The translations under genes were made by a program, and so were the position numbers. Below the pieces are notes generated by a model. The model was not told the DNA's origin. It saw nothing but the letters and a program-made list of their open reading frames with translations, and searched no databases. A DNA stretch of 64,000 nucleotides from JBCCGI01 sp039029355 (GTDB taxonomy: Bacteria; Planctomycetota; UBA1135; GCA-002686595): assembly GCA_039029355.1 (NCBI GenBank), contig JBCCGI010000006.1, positions 62,001-126,000 on the forward strand, given 5' to 3'. Of this stretch, positions 37,916-46,499 are shown piece by piece; positions within the stretch are counted from its first letter, which is position 1, and every line of letters starts with the position of its first letter.

Positions 37916-38115
37916 GGCGTTGCTCTGAGCTGCGAGGGCCGAGGAGCCTGGGCGGGCGGGGCGGGATGGTACGAAATCCGCGCGCGAGCGGGCTCCGCCG
38001 GCCCGCGCCGCACCGCGGGGGTACGTTTTGATGTGAGTCTCCATCGGCCTCGCAGCCGCCGGTGGAAAGAGCTTCGACTCACACCCAGCCCAGACCTCCG
38101 GAGTCGTAGCTTCCC
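37916..38115. promoter_or_regulatory. Divergent promoter region between tricorn protease and sugar-dehydrogenase-like gene
   Basis: This 200-nt region separates two divergent genes and must hold both promoters. I found no clear sigma-70 boxes or large inverted repeat. Confidence 0.4.
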
Positions 38116-41100
38116 ATGCGCCGATTCGCCCTCGCATCGCTTCTTCTTCCGCTCGTACAGGCGCCGCTCTCGGCGCAGATCAGCTTCGACAAGGGTTTCC
38201 TCCAGGGCGCCGCCCTGGACCTGCCCACATCGATCCAGTTCGGTCCGGATGGACGTCTCTACGTCGGTGAGCAGGAGGGCCTGATCCGGGCCTTCACCGT
38301 GACTCAGGTGGGAAACGCCTTCTCGGTGACGGCGACGGAGGTCATCAACCTCATCCCCCAGATCCCCAACCACGACGACGACGGCACGCCGAACCCGAGC
38401 ATCGCGCACCGTCAGGTAACCGGGCTGCTCGTCGCCGGAACGGCGGCGGATCCGGTGCTGTACGTCAGCTCGAGTGATCCGCGGATCGGCGCCGGCGGAT
38501 CGGGGACCGACCTGGACCTCGACACGAACTCGGGCGTCGTCTCGCGGCTCTACAAGAGCGGCGGGGTTTGGCAGCGCCAGGATCTGGTCCGCGGCCTTCC
38601 GCGGTCGGAGGAGAACCACGGGCCGAACGGGATGCAGCTCGATCCCGCGACGAACATGCTCTACCTCGCGCAGGGTGGGCACACGAACATGGGAGCGCCG
38701 TCGAACAACTTCGCGCTGACGCCGGAGTTCGCGCTCTCGGCGGCGATCCTGTCGATCGACCTCGACGCGATCGGGAGCAACACCTACGACCTGCCGACGC
38801 TCGACGACGAGGACCGCGCCGGCGCGGTCGACCTCAACGACCCGTTCGGCGGCAACGACGGCAAGAACCAGGCGATGCTGGTCGCGGGCGGGCCGGTGCA
38901 GATCCACTCTCCGGGGTGGCGCAACCCGTACGACGTGGTGCTGACCGAGTCCGGCCGGCTCTACGCGATCGACAACGGGCCGAACGGCGGCTGGGGCGGC
39001 GAGCCGGTGTACTCCGGCGGCAACTGCACCAACGGCGTCGCCGAGCCCGGCGCGACCCACGGCGACGGCCTGCACTACATCCCGGCCGCGGGCTACTACG
39101 CGGGGCACCCGAACCCGACGCGCGCGAACACGCTCAACACCTTCAACCCGACGAACCCGCAGAGCCCGGTGTGGACGGCGAACCCGGTCGAGTGCGAGTA
39201 CCGCGCCCCGGGTGCGGCGAACGGAGCGCTGGCCGTCTGGGGCTCGTCGACCAACGGCATCGCCGAGTACACCTCGACCGCCTTCGGCGGCGCGATGGAG
39301 GGCGACCTGCTGCTGATCAGCCTCAGCCAGCACCTGCGTCGCGTGAAGCTCAACGCCGCCGGCGACGGTGCGGTGCTGGTCGAGGACCTGTTCTCGTCGG
39401 TCGGCTCGGGCTCGATCGACGTCACCACGCTGGGCGACAGCGCCCCCTTCCCCGGCACGATCTGGGTCGCGAACCGCACCGGCAACAGCATCGTGGTGTT
39501 CTCTCCGAACGAGCTCCTGCCCTGCTCGGGCGCCTACGACCTGGGTCTCGACGAGGACCTCGACGGCTACTCGAACGCCGACGAGATCGACAACGGAACC
39601 GACCCGTGCTCGTCGGGCGACGTCCCCGCCGACCAGGACGGCGACCTCCTGTCCGACCTCAACGACCCGGACGACGACGACGACGGGATCGCCGATCATC
39701 TCGACCCCTTCGCGATCGACCCGACCAACGGCCTCGCGCTGGTGCCGCCGTTCGCCCTCGGCTGGGAGACCGACGTCGCCGGCAAGGGCGGCATCCTGAA
39801 CCTCGGCTTCTCGGGGCTGATGTCGAACGGGGTCGACGACTACCTCGACCAGTTCGATCCGGCCGCGCTGACCGCCGGAGGAGCCGCGGGCGTGTTCACC
39901 GTCGAGACCGTCTCGGCGGGGAGCGCGAACGGCGCCGTGAACGACCAGGAGAACGCGTTCCAGGTCGGCTTCCAGCTCCCCGCAAAGGGAGCCGCGTTCA
40001 CCGCGCGCACGGTCATCGCCGCGCCCTTCCTGGGCATTACGCCGACCGCCGATCAGTCGATCGGGCTCTTCCTCGGCACCGGCGACCAGGACAACTTCGT
40101 GAGCCTCTCGGTCACGGGGACCGGCGTCGAGCTGCGCAGCGAGGTCGGCGGTACGCCCGGAGCGACGCAGAGCCAGGCGCTCGCGCTGCCGGGGCCGGCG
40201 GAGGTCGAGCTCCTGCTCGAGGTCGATCCCAGCGCCTCGACCGTAACCGCGCTCTTCGGGCTCGACGGCGCGGCGCCCACCGCGCTCGCGGGCGGCCCGC
40301 AGACGATCCCCCAGAGCTGGCTCAGCGGCCAGGTGCTTGCCGTTGGCATCCTGTCCACCGCGGGCGGCGGCGGCAGCTTCGCCGCCACCTGGGACGAGCT
40401 CGAGATCATCGCCCCGCCCCCGCCGGTGCGCGTCAACGCGGGCGGGGCCGCGATCGACGATTGGACGTCCGACGACGGCCTCGTCAGCGGCTCGCCCGCC
40501 GCCTACACCAGCGCGCTGTCGGTCGTGCCGGATGGCACGGTCCCGCTCGCGACGCCGCCGGACATGTTCCGCTCGGAGCGCTACACCAACGGCCAGGACA
40601 TGACGTGGAACTTCCCGCTCCCCGCCGGCACGACGTACGAGGTGCGCCTCTACTTCGCCGAGGTGTACTTCGCCTCCGCCGGCGCGCGGGTGTTCGACGT
40701 GTACGTCGAGGACAACCTCGTGCTCGACGACTACGACGTGTTCGCCGACGTCGGCGCCAACATCGGCACGATGAAGACCTTCGAGGTCACTCCCACGGAT
40801 GCGGACGTCGAGGTGCGGCTCGCGCCCGTGCTCCAGAACGCGAAGATCTCCGGCATCGAGATCGTCGAGGTCCCGGCGCAGGTGCCCGGGCAGGTCGAGC
40901 TCTACGGCACGGACGCCGGAGGAGCCAACCAGGGCACGCTCAGCGCGCCTACGGCGCCGGTCCTCGGCAACTCGACGATGATCGAGCTGTCGAACCTGAA
41001 CGGCTCGACGGTCGGGCTGCTCGCCTTCTCATCGGGTCGCGCCGACGTGCCGTTGCTGGGAGGCACGCTGCTGATCACGCTGCCGCCGGTGGCGGACGTC

Positions 41101-41265
41101 GTCGCCGTGCCGCTTTCCGGCGGATACGGGAGCATCGCGCTCAACCTCCCCTACATCCCCGAGCACGCCGGCCTGTCGTTCACCTGCCAGGCCGCCGCGC
41201 TGGATACCGCGGCGGCCCTCGGCTGGCGCTTCACGAACGGGCTCGAGCTGACGATCGGCAACTGA
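38116..41265 (+). CDS. Secreted glucose/sorbosone-dehydrogenase-like propeller with malectin domain and C-terminal module
   Basis: The 1049-residue protein begins with a signal peptide (MRRFALASLLLPLVQAPLSAQ). Residues about 25-475 resemble the PQQ-dependent sugar dehydrogenase (GSDH) propeller: 'PTSIQFGPDGRLYVGEQEG', 'RQVTGLLVAGT', 'ENHGPNGMQLDPATNMLYLA' and 'YAIDNGPNGGWGGEPVY'. A Ca-binding stretch (DLDGYSNADEIDNGTDPC, DQDGDLLSDLNDPDDDDDGI) spans about 475-535, a laminin-like beta domain follows, and residues 772-915 form a malectin domain ('VNAGGAAIDDWTSDDG', 'YEVRLYFAEVYF', 'VFDVYVEDNLVLDDYD'). Malectin domains bind di-glucose or other carbohydrates. The last 130 residues are the shared module ending GLELTIGN. 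A role in binding or oxidising polysaccharides outside the cell is inferred. Confidence 0.93.
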   Translation: MRRFALASLLLPLVQAPLSAQISFDKGFLQGAALDLPTSIQFGPDGRLYVGEQEGLIRAFTVTQVGNAFSVTATEVINLIPQIPNHDDDGTPNPSIAHRQVTGLLVAGTAADPVLYVSSSDPRIGAGGSGTDLDLDTNSGVVSRLYKSGGVWQRQDLVRGLPRSEENHGPNGMQLDPATNMLYLAQGGHTNMGAPSNNFALTPEFALSAAILSIDLDAIGSNTYDLPTLDDEDRAGAVDLNDPFGGNDGKNQAMLVAGGPVQIHSPGWRNPYDVVLTESGRLYAIDNGPNGGWGGEPVYSGGNCTNGVAEPGATHGDGLHYIPAAGYYAGHPNPTRANTLNTFNPTNPQSPVWTANPVECEYRAPGAANGALAVWGSSTNGIAEYTSTAFGGAMEGDLLLISLSQHLRRVKLNAAGDGAVLVEDLFSSVGSGSIDVTTLGDSAPFPGTIWVANRTGNSIVVFSPNELLPCSGAYDLGLDEDLDGYSNADEIDNGTDPCSSGDVPADQDGDLLSDLNDPDDDDDGIADHLDPFAIDPTNGLALVPPFALGWETDVAGKGGILNLGFSGLMSNGVDDYLDQFDPAALTAGGAAGVFTVETVSAGSANGAVNDQENAFQVGFQLPAKGAAFTARTVIAAPFLGITPTADQSIGLFLGTGDQDNFVSLSVTGTGVELRSEVGGTPGATQSQALALPGPAEVELLLEVDPSASTVTALFGLDGAAPTALAGGPQTIPQSWLSGQVLAVGILSTAGGGGSFAATWDELEIIAPPPPVRVNAGGAAIDDWTSDDGLVSGSPAAYTSALSVVPDGTVPLATPPDMFRSERYTNGQDMTWNFPLPAGTTYEVRLYFAEVYFASAGARVFDVYVEDNLVLDDYDVFADVGANIGTMKTFEVTPTDADVEVRLAPVLQNAKISGIEIVEVPAQVPGQVELYGTDAGGANQGTLSAPTAPVLGNSTMIELSNLNGSTVGLLAFSSGRADVPLLGGTLLITLPPVADVVAVPLSGGYGSIALNLPYIPEHAGLSFTCQAAALDTAAALGWRFTNGLELTIGN

Positions 41266-41280
41266 GCCCGCTCCCCTCGC

Positions 41281-42465
41281 TCACGCGCGCAGCGTGGCGA
41301 GGATGCGAAGGTAGGACGCGTAGCGCGCTCGCAACGGCCCCCCCCGGGTCGCCGCGTCGCGTACCGCGCAACCCGGCTCGTGGTCGTGGGAGCAGTCGCG
41401 GAAGCGACAGCCTGACGCGACCTCGAGCAGGTCGGGGAAGGCGTCGCGCAGCTCGTCGGGCGTCATGCGCCACAGGCCGAACTGCCGCACGCCGGGCGTG
41501 TCGACGATGCACGTGCCGTCGTCCAGCTCGTACAGCGACGAGGCCGTGGTGTTGTGCCGCCCCTTGCCGTCGGCCGCGCGCACGCGCCCGGTCGCGACGT
41601 CGAGCTCCGGCGCAAAGGCGTTGAGCAGCGTCGACTTGCCCACGCCGGAGTGCCCGACGAGCACGCAAGTTCGCCCGCGCAAGCGCGCCCGCACCGCGTC
41701 CACGCCGTCGCCCGTGACGGTCGAGCACGGCAGCACGTCGACGCCCAGCAAGGCGATCGGCGCAAGCGGTTCGAGCTCGGCCTCGACGTCCTGGGCCAGG
41801 TCGAGCTTGGTGACGCACACCAGCGGCTCGGCGCCTCCGCGCTCGATCGCGAGGAGCACGCGCTCGACCAATCCGACCGACAGCACGGGATCGCGCAGCG
41901 CCGCCACGATGACGACCACGTCGACGTTGGCGGCGAGCACGCGCTCGACCGAGGGACGGTGTGGATCCGGGCGTGAGAGCCACGTCGCGCGCGGCAGCAC
42001 CGTGTGCACCCGACGCGCTTCGGCGTCGAAGGCGACGCGGTCGCCGATCGCCAGCGCCGAGCGCTGACGCAGCCGCACGTGCTCGGCCAGGTCGCACTCG
42101 ACCGCTTTCGAGCCGTCCTCCGGCGCGACGCGGCAGCCGCCCGCGGTCACGAAGACCGCGCGGCCCCGCGCCAGGCCCGCATCGGCCTCCGACGCTTCCG
42201 GAGCCTTCTGGTTCGCCTCGAGCCGCGCGACCCACGCCGCGGTCGAGCTCGCGCGCGTCTCCTGCTGCTCCAGACGACTCGCTTCGCCTTCGATCAGCTC
42301 CTCCCAATCGTCGCGCCGCACCTTGCGGCGCGAACGCCCGGCGCTCTTCTGCTCGGCACGCCGCAGCTGTGCGGCGCGCTTCTTCAGCTTCTGGTGCTCT
42401 TGGCCCTTTTCCTTCTCCTCAAAGTACTTCTGGATGTGCTTCTCGCGTCTGCGATTGCTGCTCAA
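41281..42465 (-). CDS. rsgA: Ribosome small-subunit-dependent GTPase A
   Basis: The 394-residue protein has the circularly permuted G-motif order of RsgA (YjeQ): G4 T-K-L-D (219-222), G1 G-H-S-G-V-G-K-S-T (271-279), then G3 D-T-P-G (322-325). A zinc site with C-x4-C-x-H-x5-C (Cys353, Cys358, His360, Cys366) closes the protein. RsgA helps late 30S ribosome maturation and hydrolyses GTP in a ribosome-stimulated manner. The Lys/Arg/Glu-rich N-terminal extension of about 55 residues (EKHIQKYFEEKEKGQ) is longer than in the E. coli protein and may bind RNA. The start is a TTG at 42465 with a weak AGGG upstream. Confidence 0.95.
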   Translation of the reverse strand: MSSNRRREKHIQKYFEEKEKGQEHQKLKKRAAQLRRAEQKSAGRSRRKVRRDDWEELIEGEASRLEQQETRASSTAAWVARLEANQKAPEASEADAGLARGRAVFVTAGGCRVAPEDGSKAVECDLAEHVRLRQRSALAIGDRVAFDAEARRVHTVLPRATWLSRPDPHRPSVERVLAANVDVVVIVAALRDPVLSVGLVERVLLAIERGGAEPLVCVTKLDLAQDVEAELEPLAPIALLGVDVLPCSTVTGDGVDAVRARLRGRTCVLVGHSGVGKSTLLNAFAPELDVATGRVRAADGKGRHNTTASSLYELDDGTCIVDTPGVRQFGLWRMTPDELRDAFPDLLEVASGCRFRDCSHDHEPGCAVRDAATRGGPLRARYASYLRILATLRA

Positions 42466-42644
42466 CGGAACCCTGCCATGGAACGGGTCTTCGAAATCTC
42501 GGGACGTACCGGTGGCGCTCTTGGCGCGTGCGTGGGTTCCCGGCCCGCAGCCCCGTCGTGGGCGCGGGCATACCGGGAGCCGGGGCGCGCTCGCTCCGCA
42601 GGGGAGGAGCGGTCAGGGCCTCCGGCGTCCGTCGATCGCCGCGG

Positions 42645-42707
42645 TTAGCGGCGCGAAGGCGCGGAGGCGGTCCGGCTCACAAGCTCGATCGTTGCGGCGC
42701 GTTTCAT
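42645..42707 (-). CDS. Candidate 20-residue peptide upstream of rsgA with ideal ribosome binding site
   Basis: A short frame starts at an ATG at 42707 and stops at a TAA at 42645, giving a 20-residue peptide beginning MKRAATIELV and ending APSRR. GGAGGTGA lies 3 nt before the ATG on the minus strand (GGAGG core 6 nt from it), the best Shine-Dalgarno match in this area. It is upstream of rsgA by 180 nt in the same direction. It could be a leader peptide or the remains of a longer gene; there is no known family and its coding nature is not shown. Confidence 0.35.
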   Translation of the reverse strand: MKRAATIELVSRTASAPSRR

Positions 42708-42710
42708 AGG

Positions 42711-42718
42711 TCACCTCC
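42711..42718 (-). promoter_or_regulatory. Strong ribosome binding site of the small candidate peptide
   Basis: On the minus strand this reads GGAGGTGA, an almost complete complement of the 16S rRNA tail, positioned 3 nt before the ATG at 42707 (6 nt from the GGAGG core). Confidence 0.5.
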
Positions 42719-42746
42719 GTGGTGCAGGGTTTCGCGGAAAAGCAAA

Positions 42747-42770
42747 GGAGCCGCTCGGCGGAGCGGCTCC
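42747..42770 (-). terminator. Rho-independent terminator of the gene at 42829-43932
   Basis: A perfect 10-bp stem (GGAGCCGCTC / GAGCGGCTCC) with a 4-nt loop is followed on the minus strand by TTTGCTTTT. It lies about 60 nt beyond the stop codon at 42829, and the stem plus T-rich tail is the clearest intrinsic terminator of this window. Confidence 0.85.
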
Positions 42771-42828
42771 ACGTCGAACACGAGGTTAGCGCAGCCGGGC
42801 GCAGGCGCAACCCGGCTTGCGCAACGGC

Positions 42829-43932
42829 TTAGACGCCGATCACGAGATCGATCGCGTTGGTGAGCGCGATCTGTCCACCGACGTCGACCTGGCCCGCCTG
42901 GCACGTCGCGGTCGCGCCGATCAGCGCGCAGAGCGGCGGCACGGGTGCGGAGAACGGCGAGCCGGTTCCCACAACGCCCGAGATGACGATCAGCGGGTTC
43001 GGCGGCGTCAGGTCGATCAGGATCTCGCCAAAGGGTCCGCAGCCGCCCGGGCCCGGATCCTTCGCGAAGGCGAGGAAGTCGAGCGCGGGCGTGGCGACGG
43101 CCGGCGTCGTGATCGACGGGTTCCACACCTTCGACACCGCGGGCGAGCTCGAGCCCACCGTCAGCACACCGATGTTGCAGCCGCCGGCGCCGAAGCGCTG
43201 GACCTGACTGCCGGCGCCGAACGAGCCGTCGTCCTCGCCGATCTCCATCCAGAACGACGCGACTCCCGGCGTCATGAAGGCAAACGTGCCGCCGCACGGC
43301 CCGGTCTCGGCCGGCGCCGTGTAGACGTCGAATGCGTCGATCGTCCCGCTTCCGCCCGCCCCGGCGGTCATCAGCAGCGGGCCGGTCTCGCCGTCGACCT
43401 CGACGTACCCCCAACCGAGCGGGCCGTCCGGGATCGCGAACCCGATCGCGCTGATGTCGACCGTCATGGACACCGCCACCGCCGAGCCGTCGACGCTGCC
43501 CGGCATGCCCGTAAACGAGTAGGTCGCCACCGGCGTCTTCGTATCGCAGAAGCCGCTGGTCCCCGAGTACAGCGTCACGTCGAACGCGGCTCCCGGCCCG
43601 GCGACCAACGGGTCGAGCGCGGTCGTCCCGTAGCCGACGATGATCTCGCAGGCGACGTCCGTCAGCCCGCAGGCCTTGACGCCCCAGTCGACGAACTCCT
43701 CGCCGGCGCCGGGAACGGCAAAGAGCCCGCTGAACGCGGAGTTGGCGTAGCACGACGAAACAAGCGTGTCTCCCGCCGGAGACGTCTGGGTGATCTCTCC
43801 GGTCGAGTAGTCAAGCCGGTAGTGCTTGACGTCGCCGGAGACACGTTGAACGGGCACGTCCTGGGCTTGGGCCTGCGATGCGAGCGCTGCGAACGCGAGC
43901 GCGGCTAGAGGGGCAACTCGATAGCAGTTCAT
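42829..43932 (-). CDS. Secreted protein of unknown function with C-terminal module
   Basis: The 367-residue protein starts at the ATG at 43932 with AGGA about 8 nt upstream and opens a signal peptide (MNCYRVAPLAALAFAALASQAQAQ). The mature part is rich in Gly, Val and Ser with eight or more cysteines, likely in disulfides, and has a beta-sandwich-like look ('GAAFDVTLYSGTSGFC', 'YVEVDGETGPLLMTAGAGG'). The end 'ALTNAIDLVIGV' and the Q-A-G-Q-V-D segment before it fit the shared C-terminal module. The open frame upstream of 43932 is a shadow. No enzymatic motif is seen. Confidence 0.85.
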   Translation of the reverse strand: MNCYRVAPLAALAFAALASQAQAQDVPVQRVSGDVKHYRLDYSTGEITQTSPAGDTLVSSCYANSAFSGLFAVPGAGEEFVDWGVKACGLTDVACEIIVGYGTTALDPLVAGPGAAFDVTLYSGTSGFCDTKTPVATYSFTGMPGSVDGSAVAVSMTVDISAIGFAIPDGPLGWGYVEVDGETGPLLMTAGAGGSGTIDAFDVYTAPAETGPCGGTFAFMTPGVASFWMEIGEDDGSFGAGSQVQRFGAGGCNIGVLTVGSSSPAVSKVWNPSITTPAVATPALDFLAFAKDPGPGGCGPFGEILIDLTPPNPLIVISGVVGTGSPFSAPVPPLCALIGATATCQAGQVDVGGQIALTNAIDLVIGV

Positions 43933-44199
43933 CGAACTTATCCTGAGTGAGGTACGGATAGGTGAGGGGTTCCGATGACCGGCCACGCGCTCGTCCGCTG
44001 GCGTTGGACGAGGCGCGCAATTTCCGGCTGCCGTCAGTCTAGGTCGCCCCTCCCGTTGCTGGGCCTCAAACCGCTCAAACGACCGCTTCAAGCGGTCGGC
44101 GGAGGCGCTTCGTGCGTTTCTACGCGACTCCAATCCGCGCCCCCTAGAAGGCCGTACCAGCACAAGGAGTCCAGAATAGCTGCTGAAGACCGCGGCGGA

Positions 44200-44830
44200 A
44201 TGTCCGTCAACTTCACCTGCAAAGACATGGCGACGAGCGTGAGCTTCTACCGCGACAAGCTCGGCTTCACGATGAAGGAGCGCTGGCCCGACGAGAGCGC
44301 GCCGATGTGGTGCAACATGATCCTCGGGTCGCGGTCCGTCATGTTGGGCGCGGCCATGGAGCCCGGCGCGGTCGAGGCGAAGTGCGCCGAAGACCCCGGA
44401 CCGCACCGCTCTACCGCAAGATGGCCGAGCGCTTCCAGCGCGAACGCCGCGGGCGTCGGCGTCATCGTCTACCTCATGGTCGACGACATCGACGCCTACA
44501 ACGCGGAGATCCGCCGCAAGGGCGTCGAGCCCCGCATGGAGCCCAAGACGCCTTCGTCGACGACCCCGACGGCTACCGCCTGTCGATCTGCTCACCCGTC
44601 ACGACGGCCCCCTGCCAGTCCTGCGGCAGGCCGCTGGCCGACGCGGCGCCGGGGCAGATGTACTGCCAGTGCTGCACCAACGACAAGGGCGAGCTGAGCC
44701 CTACGAGGAGGTCTTCAAGGGCACGGTCACCGGCTTCTTCATGGGCATGCAGAAGATGGAGCGCAGCCCCCCCGAGGCCGCCGCGAAGGAGCACCTGGCC
44801 AGGATGCCCGCCTGGATGATGCACGGGTAG
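44200..44830 (+). pseudogene. Broken VOC (glyoxalase/bleomycin-resistance-like) protein gene with zinc-ribbon tail
   Basis: In the frame of the ATG at 44200 the protein starts as a VOC fold ('CKDMATSVSFYRDKLGFTMK' then 'RWPDESAPMWCNMILGSR'). The continuation is spread over three frames. Around 44395-44440 'TAPLYRKMAERFQRE' appears in another frame, at about 44448-44550 the first frame resumes ('AAGVGVIVYLMVDDIDAYNA'), at about 44552 it moves again ('FVDDPDGYRLSICSP' and the 'CQSCGRPLADAAPGQMYCQCC' zinc ribbon, split), and at about 44698 it shifts to the third ('YEEVFKGTVTGFFMGMQKME' and 'REHLA/AWMMHG'-like end, stop at 44830). At least four indels are needed. It may be a decayed gene or carry assembly errors. 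Confidence 0.85.
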
Positions 44831-44919
44831 CGCCCGCGGTCGGGGCCACGCGCGGCCCGGCGGAAACGGAGCGCGAATTCCGATAGACGGATCGCGCTCC
44901 GCACGGCACAACGTGCCCC

Positions 44920-45261
44920 ATGACCCCGACCTTCTACTACATCCTCCACGTGGTGGCCGGCTTCCTGCTGACGGCCTTCACGTTCCAGGCCTTCGCCGCA
45001 CCGGACCCCGCGCGGCGCAAGAAGACCCTCATGCTGACGGGCATCCTCGGGTTGGTGATGCTCGTCGCGGGCTTCGGCCTGCTGGCGAAGCTCCAGCTCT
45101 CGTTCAGCGGCTGGGTGATCATCAAGCTGGTGTGCTGGCTCGGGCTGATGGCCATCTCCGGCATGGCCTTCCGCAAGCCGCAGAGCGCGGGTGTCTTCAC
45201 GCTGGCCGGAACGGCGCTCGTGGCCGTCGCGATCTGGGCGGTCTACGCCAAGCCGTTCTAG
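44920..45261 (+). CDS. Small integral membrane protein of unknown function
   Basis: The 113-residue protein has about four hydrophobic segments (MTPTFYYILHVVAGFLLTAF at the start, 'LTGILGLVMLVAGFGLL', 'WVIIKLVCWLGLMAISGMAF', 'GVFTLAGTALVAVAIWAVY') with basic loops (RRKK, RK). This is the pattern of an inner-membrane protein with short loops. The start is the ATG at 44920. I do not recognise the family; similar small four-span proteins occur in many bacteria without assigned role. A hairpin follows 17 nt past the stop. Confidence 0.8.
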   Translation: MTPTFYYILHVVAGFLLTAFTFQAFAAPDPARRKKTLMLTGILGLVMLVAGFGLLAKLQLSFSGWVIIKLVCWLGLMAISGMAFRKPQSAGVFTLAGTALVAVAIWAVYAKPF

Positions 45262-45277
45262 CGGACACGCTTCTTGT

Positions 45278-45302
45278 GGATCTTCGGGTACGCCGAAGAT
45301 CC
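45278..45302 (+). terminator. Hairpin after the small membrane protein gene
   Basis: A perfect 10-bp stem (GGATCTTCGG / CCGAAGATCC, loop 5 nt) starts 17 nt beyond the stop at 45261. There is no T-run after it, so efficiency is uncertain. Confidence 0.6.
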
Positions 45303-45378
45303 GCGGGAAGCAGTTGTCTCGGGCGGGGCCCACGCTCGATCGGTGCGGAGCCGAAGGGAAGAAGACAAGGCCCCGCGT

Positions 45379-46422
45379 ATGCAGATCACCAGCTCCAACC
45401 GCTCCGTACCGCTTCCGCCGCCGCCCCCGTCAAATCCGGGGACCCTGCAGAGCCCGACGTCCGAGCGCAGCTCGGCGTCGACTCCGCCCACGGGGGCGGC
45501 GTCGGAACCCGTCGAGACACGCGGCCGCGATCGCACGCCTCCTCCGGAGGACAGCGACCGCATCCGCGACCGCGTCGAGCAGCTTCGCGCCCGCGTCCAC
45601 GCGGCGCGCGGCTCCGGCTCCGACGCCGGCGACCCGCCCGCTGGAGGGTTGGGCGTCGAGGAGCGCTCGGGCGGCGGTAGCACGCGGCCCGGCCTGGCGC
45701 GCATCGAGAGCGCCAGCCGCGCGCTGGAGACACCGCCCGAGGAGTCCGGGCCGGAGCCCGCGCGCCCGTCGGGGACGTTCCGCGTCGGACGCGGGCTCGA
45801 CGGAGCGCCGTCGACGCCCGACACCGGAGGCATCGATGGAGCGGGCGCTCCGCCCGAGCGCGAGGCGCCTTCGTCGACGAGCCCCGAGGCGGCATCGAAC
45901 GGTCTGCAGGCGGCGCCGGACGACGGCGCACCGCCCGAGCGAACGGGACCGACCCTCGGCCCCGCGCCTTCCGCGACGGGCGGCCTGCAGCCTCCGCCCG
46001 ATGCGGGCACTCCGCCCGAGCGAACCGGACCGACGCTCGGCCCCGCGCCTTCCGCGACAGGCGGCCTACAGCCGCCGCCCGATGCGGGCGCTCCGCCCGA
46101 GCGTCCGGGTCCGAGCGCGACCGGCCCCGCCTCGGGCTCGAACGGGCTCGCGGGTCTGCCGGACGGAGACGGTCCGGGACGCCCGGGCCCGTCGCTCGCG
46201 CCGGCGCCCTCCGCATCGAGCGGCGCCGCGAACGCGCCGGGCGACTCCGGCCGCGACCGCGGTGTGCGCGAGCTGCCGGATGAACGCCCCGAAGTGCAGC
46301 GCCGCGAGGCGCCCGGCAATCCGGGCGCAGGGCGCTTCGAACGGGCGATTTCGGCCTTCTCCGAGGTGACTTTCTCCATCTCGAACAACGCGCCGGGACG
46401 ATCGCTGGATCAAGTCGGATAA
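45379..46422 (+). CDS. Pro/Gly/Ser-rich protein with 27-residue tandem repeats (coding strand uncertain)
   Basis: From the ATG at 45379 the frame encodes 347 residues. A polyproline N-terminus (VPLPPPPPS) is followed by one helical segment, 'DRIRDRVEQLRARVHAARG', which is the only ordered-looking part. The middle contains a 27-residue repeat with core P-P-E-R-T-G-P-T-L-G-P-A-P-S-A-T-G-G-L, and the end has mixed composition (FERAISAFSEVTFSISNN). No signal peptide or known domain is seen; the 'RDRVEQLRARVHAARG' helix is reminiscent of short FlgM-like segments but is not enough for assignment. A frame on the minus strand (45258-46388) is also open, so the call is tentative. Confidence 0.5.
   Translation: MQITSSNRSVPLPPPPPSNPGTLQSPTSERSSASTPPTGAASEPVETRGRDRTPPPEDSDRIRDRVEQLRARVHAARGSGSDAGDPPAGGLGVEERSGGGSTRPGLARIESASRALETPPEESGPEPARPSGTFRVGRGLDGAPSTPDTGGIDGAGAPPEREAPSSTSPEAASNGLQAAPDDGAPPERTGPTLGPAPSATGGLQPPPDAGTPPERTGPTLGPAPSATGGLQPPPDAGAPPERPGPSATGPASGSNGLAGLPDGDGPGRPGPSLAPAPSASSGAANAPGDSGRDRGVRELPDERPEVQRREAPGNPGAGRFERAISAFSEVTFSISNNAPGRSLDQVG
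45931..46110. repeat. 81-bp tandem repeat within the Pro-rich gene
   Basis: The stretch starting CCGCCCGAGCGAAC at 45931 recurs with 81-bp spacing at 46012 and again, partly, at 46093. Copies differ by a few substitutions. The period is a multiple of three, which keeps every frame open on both strands. Confidence 0.85.
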
Positions 46423-46499
46423 CTCCCGCGCCGCTCGACTACCATGTTCCGCCGCGGTCGGCGACCCGGCCGCCGCGGTTCCCCCCTCGGGTAGTCGAG

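Larger units (their letters stand above)
42466..42828. other. 363-nt region between rsgA and the next minus-strand gene
   Basis: This stretch holds the terminator at 42747-42770, a short inverted repeat (GCCGGG/CCCGGC) near 42794-42816, a candidate 20-codon reading frame (42645-42707) and the upstream region of rsgA. I see no longer gene with coding character. Confidence 0.6.

Noticed and set aside
38568..41624. Plus-strand open frame of 1018 codons overlapping the malectin protein
   Set aside because: Another frame of the same region, Arg/Gly/Pro-rich; the frame from 38116 has the signal peptide and recognisable domains.
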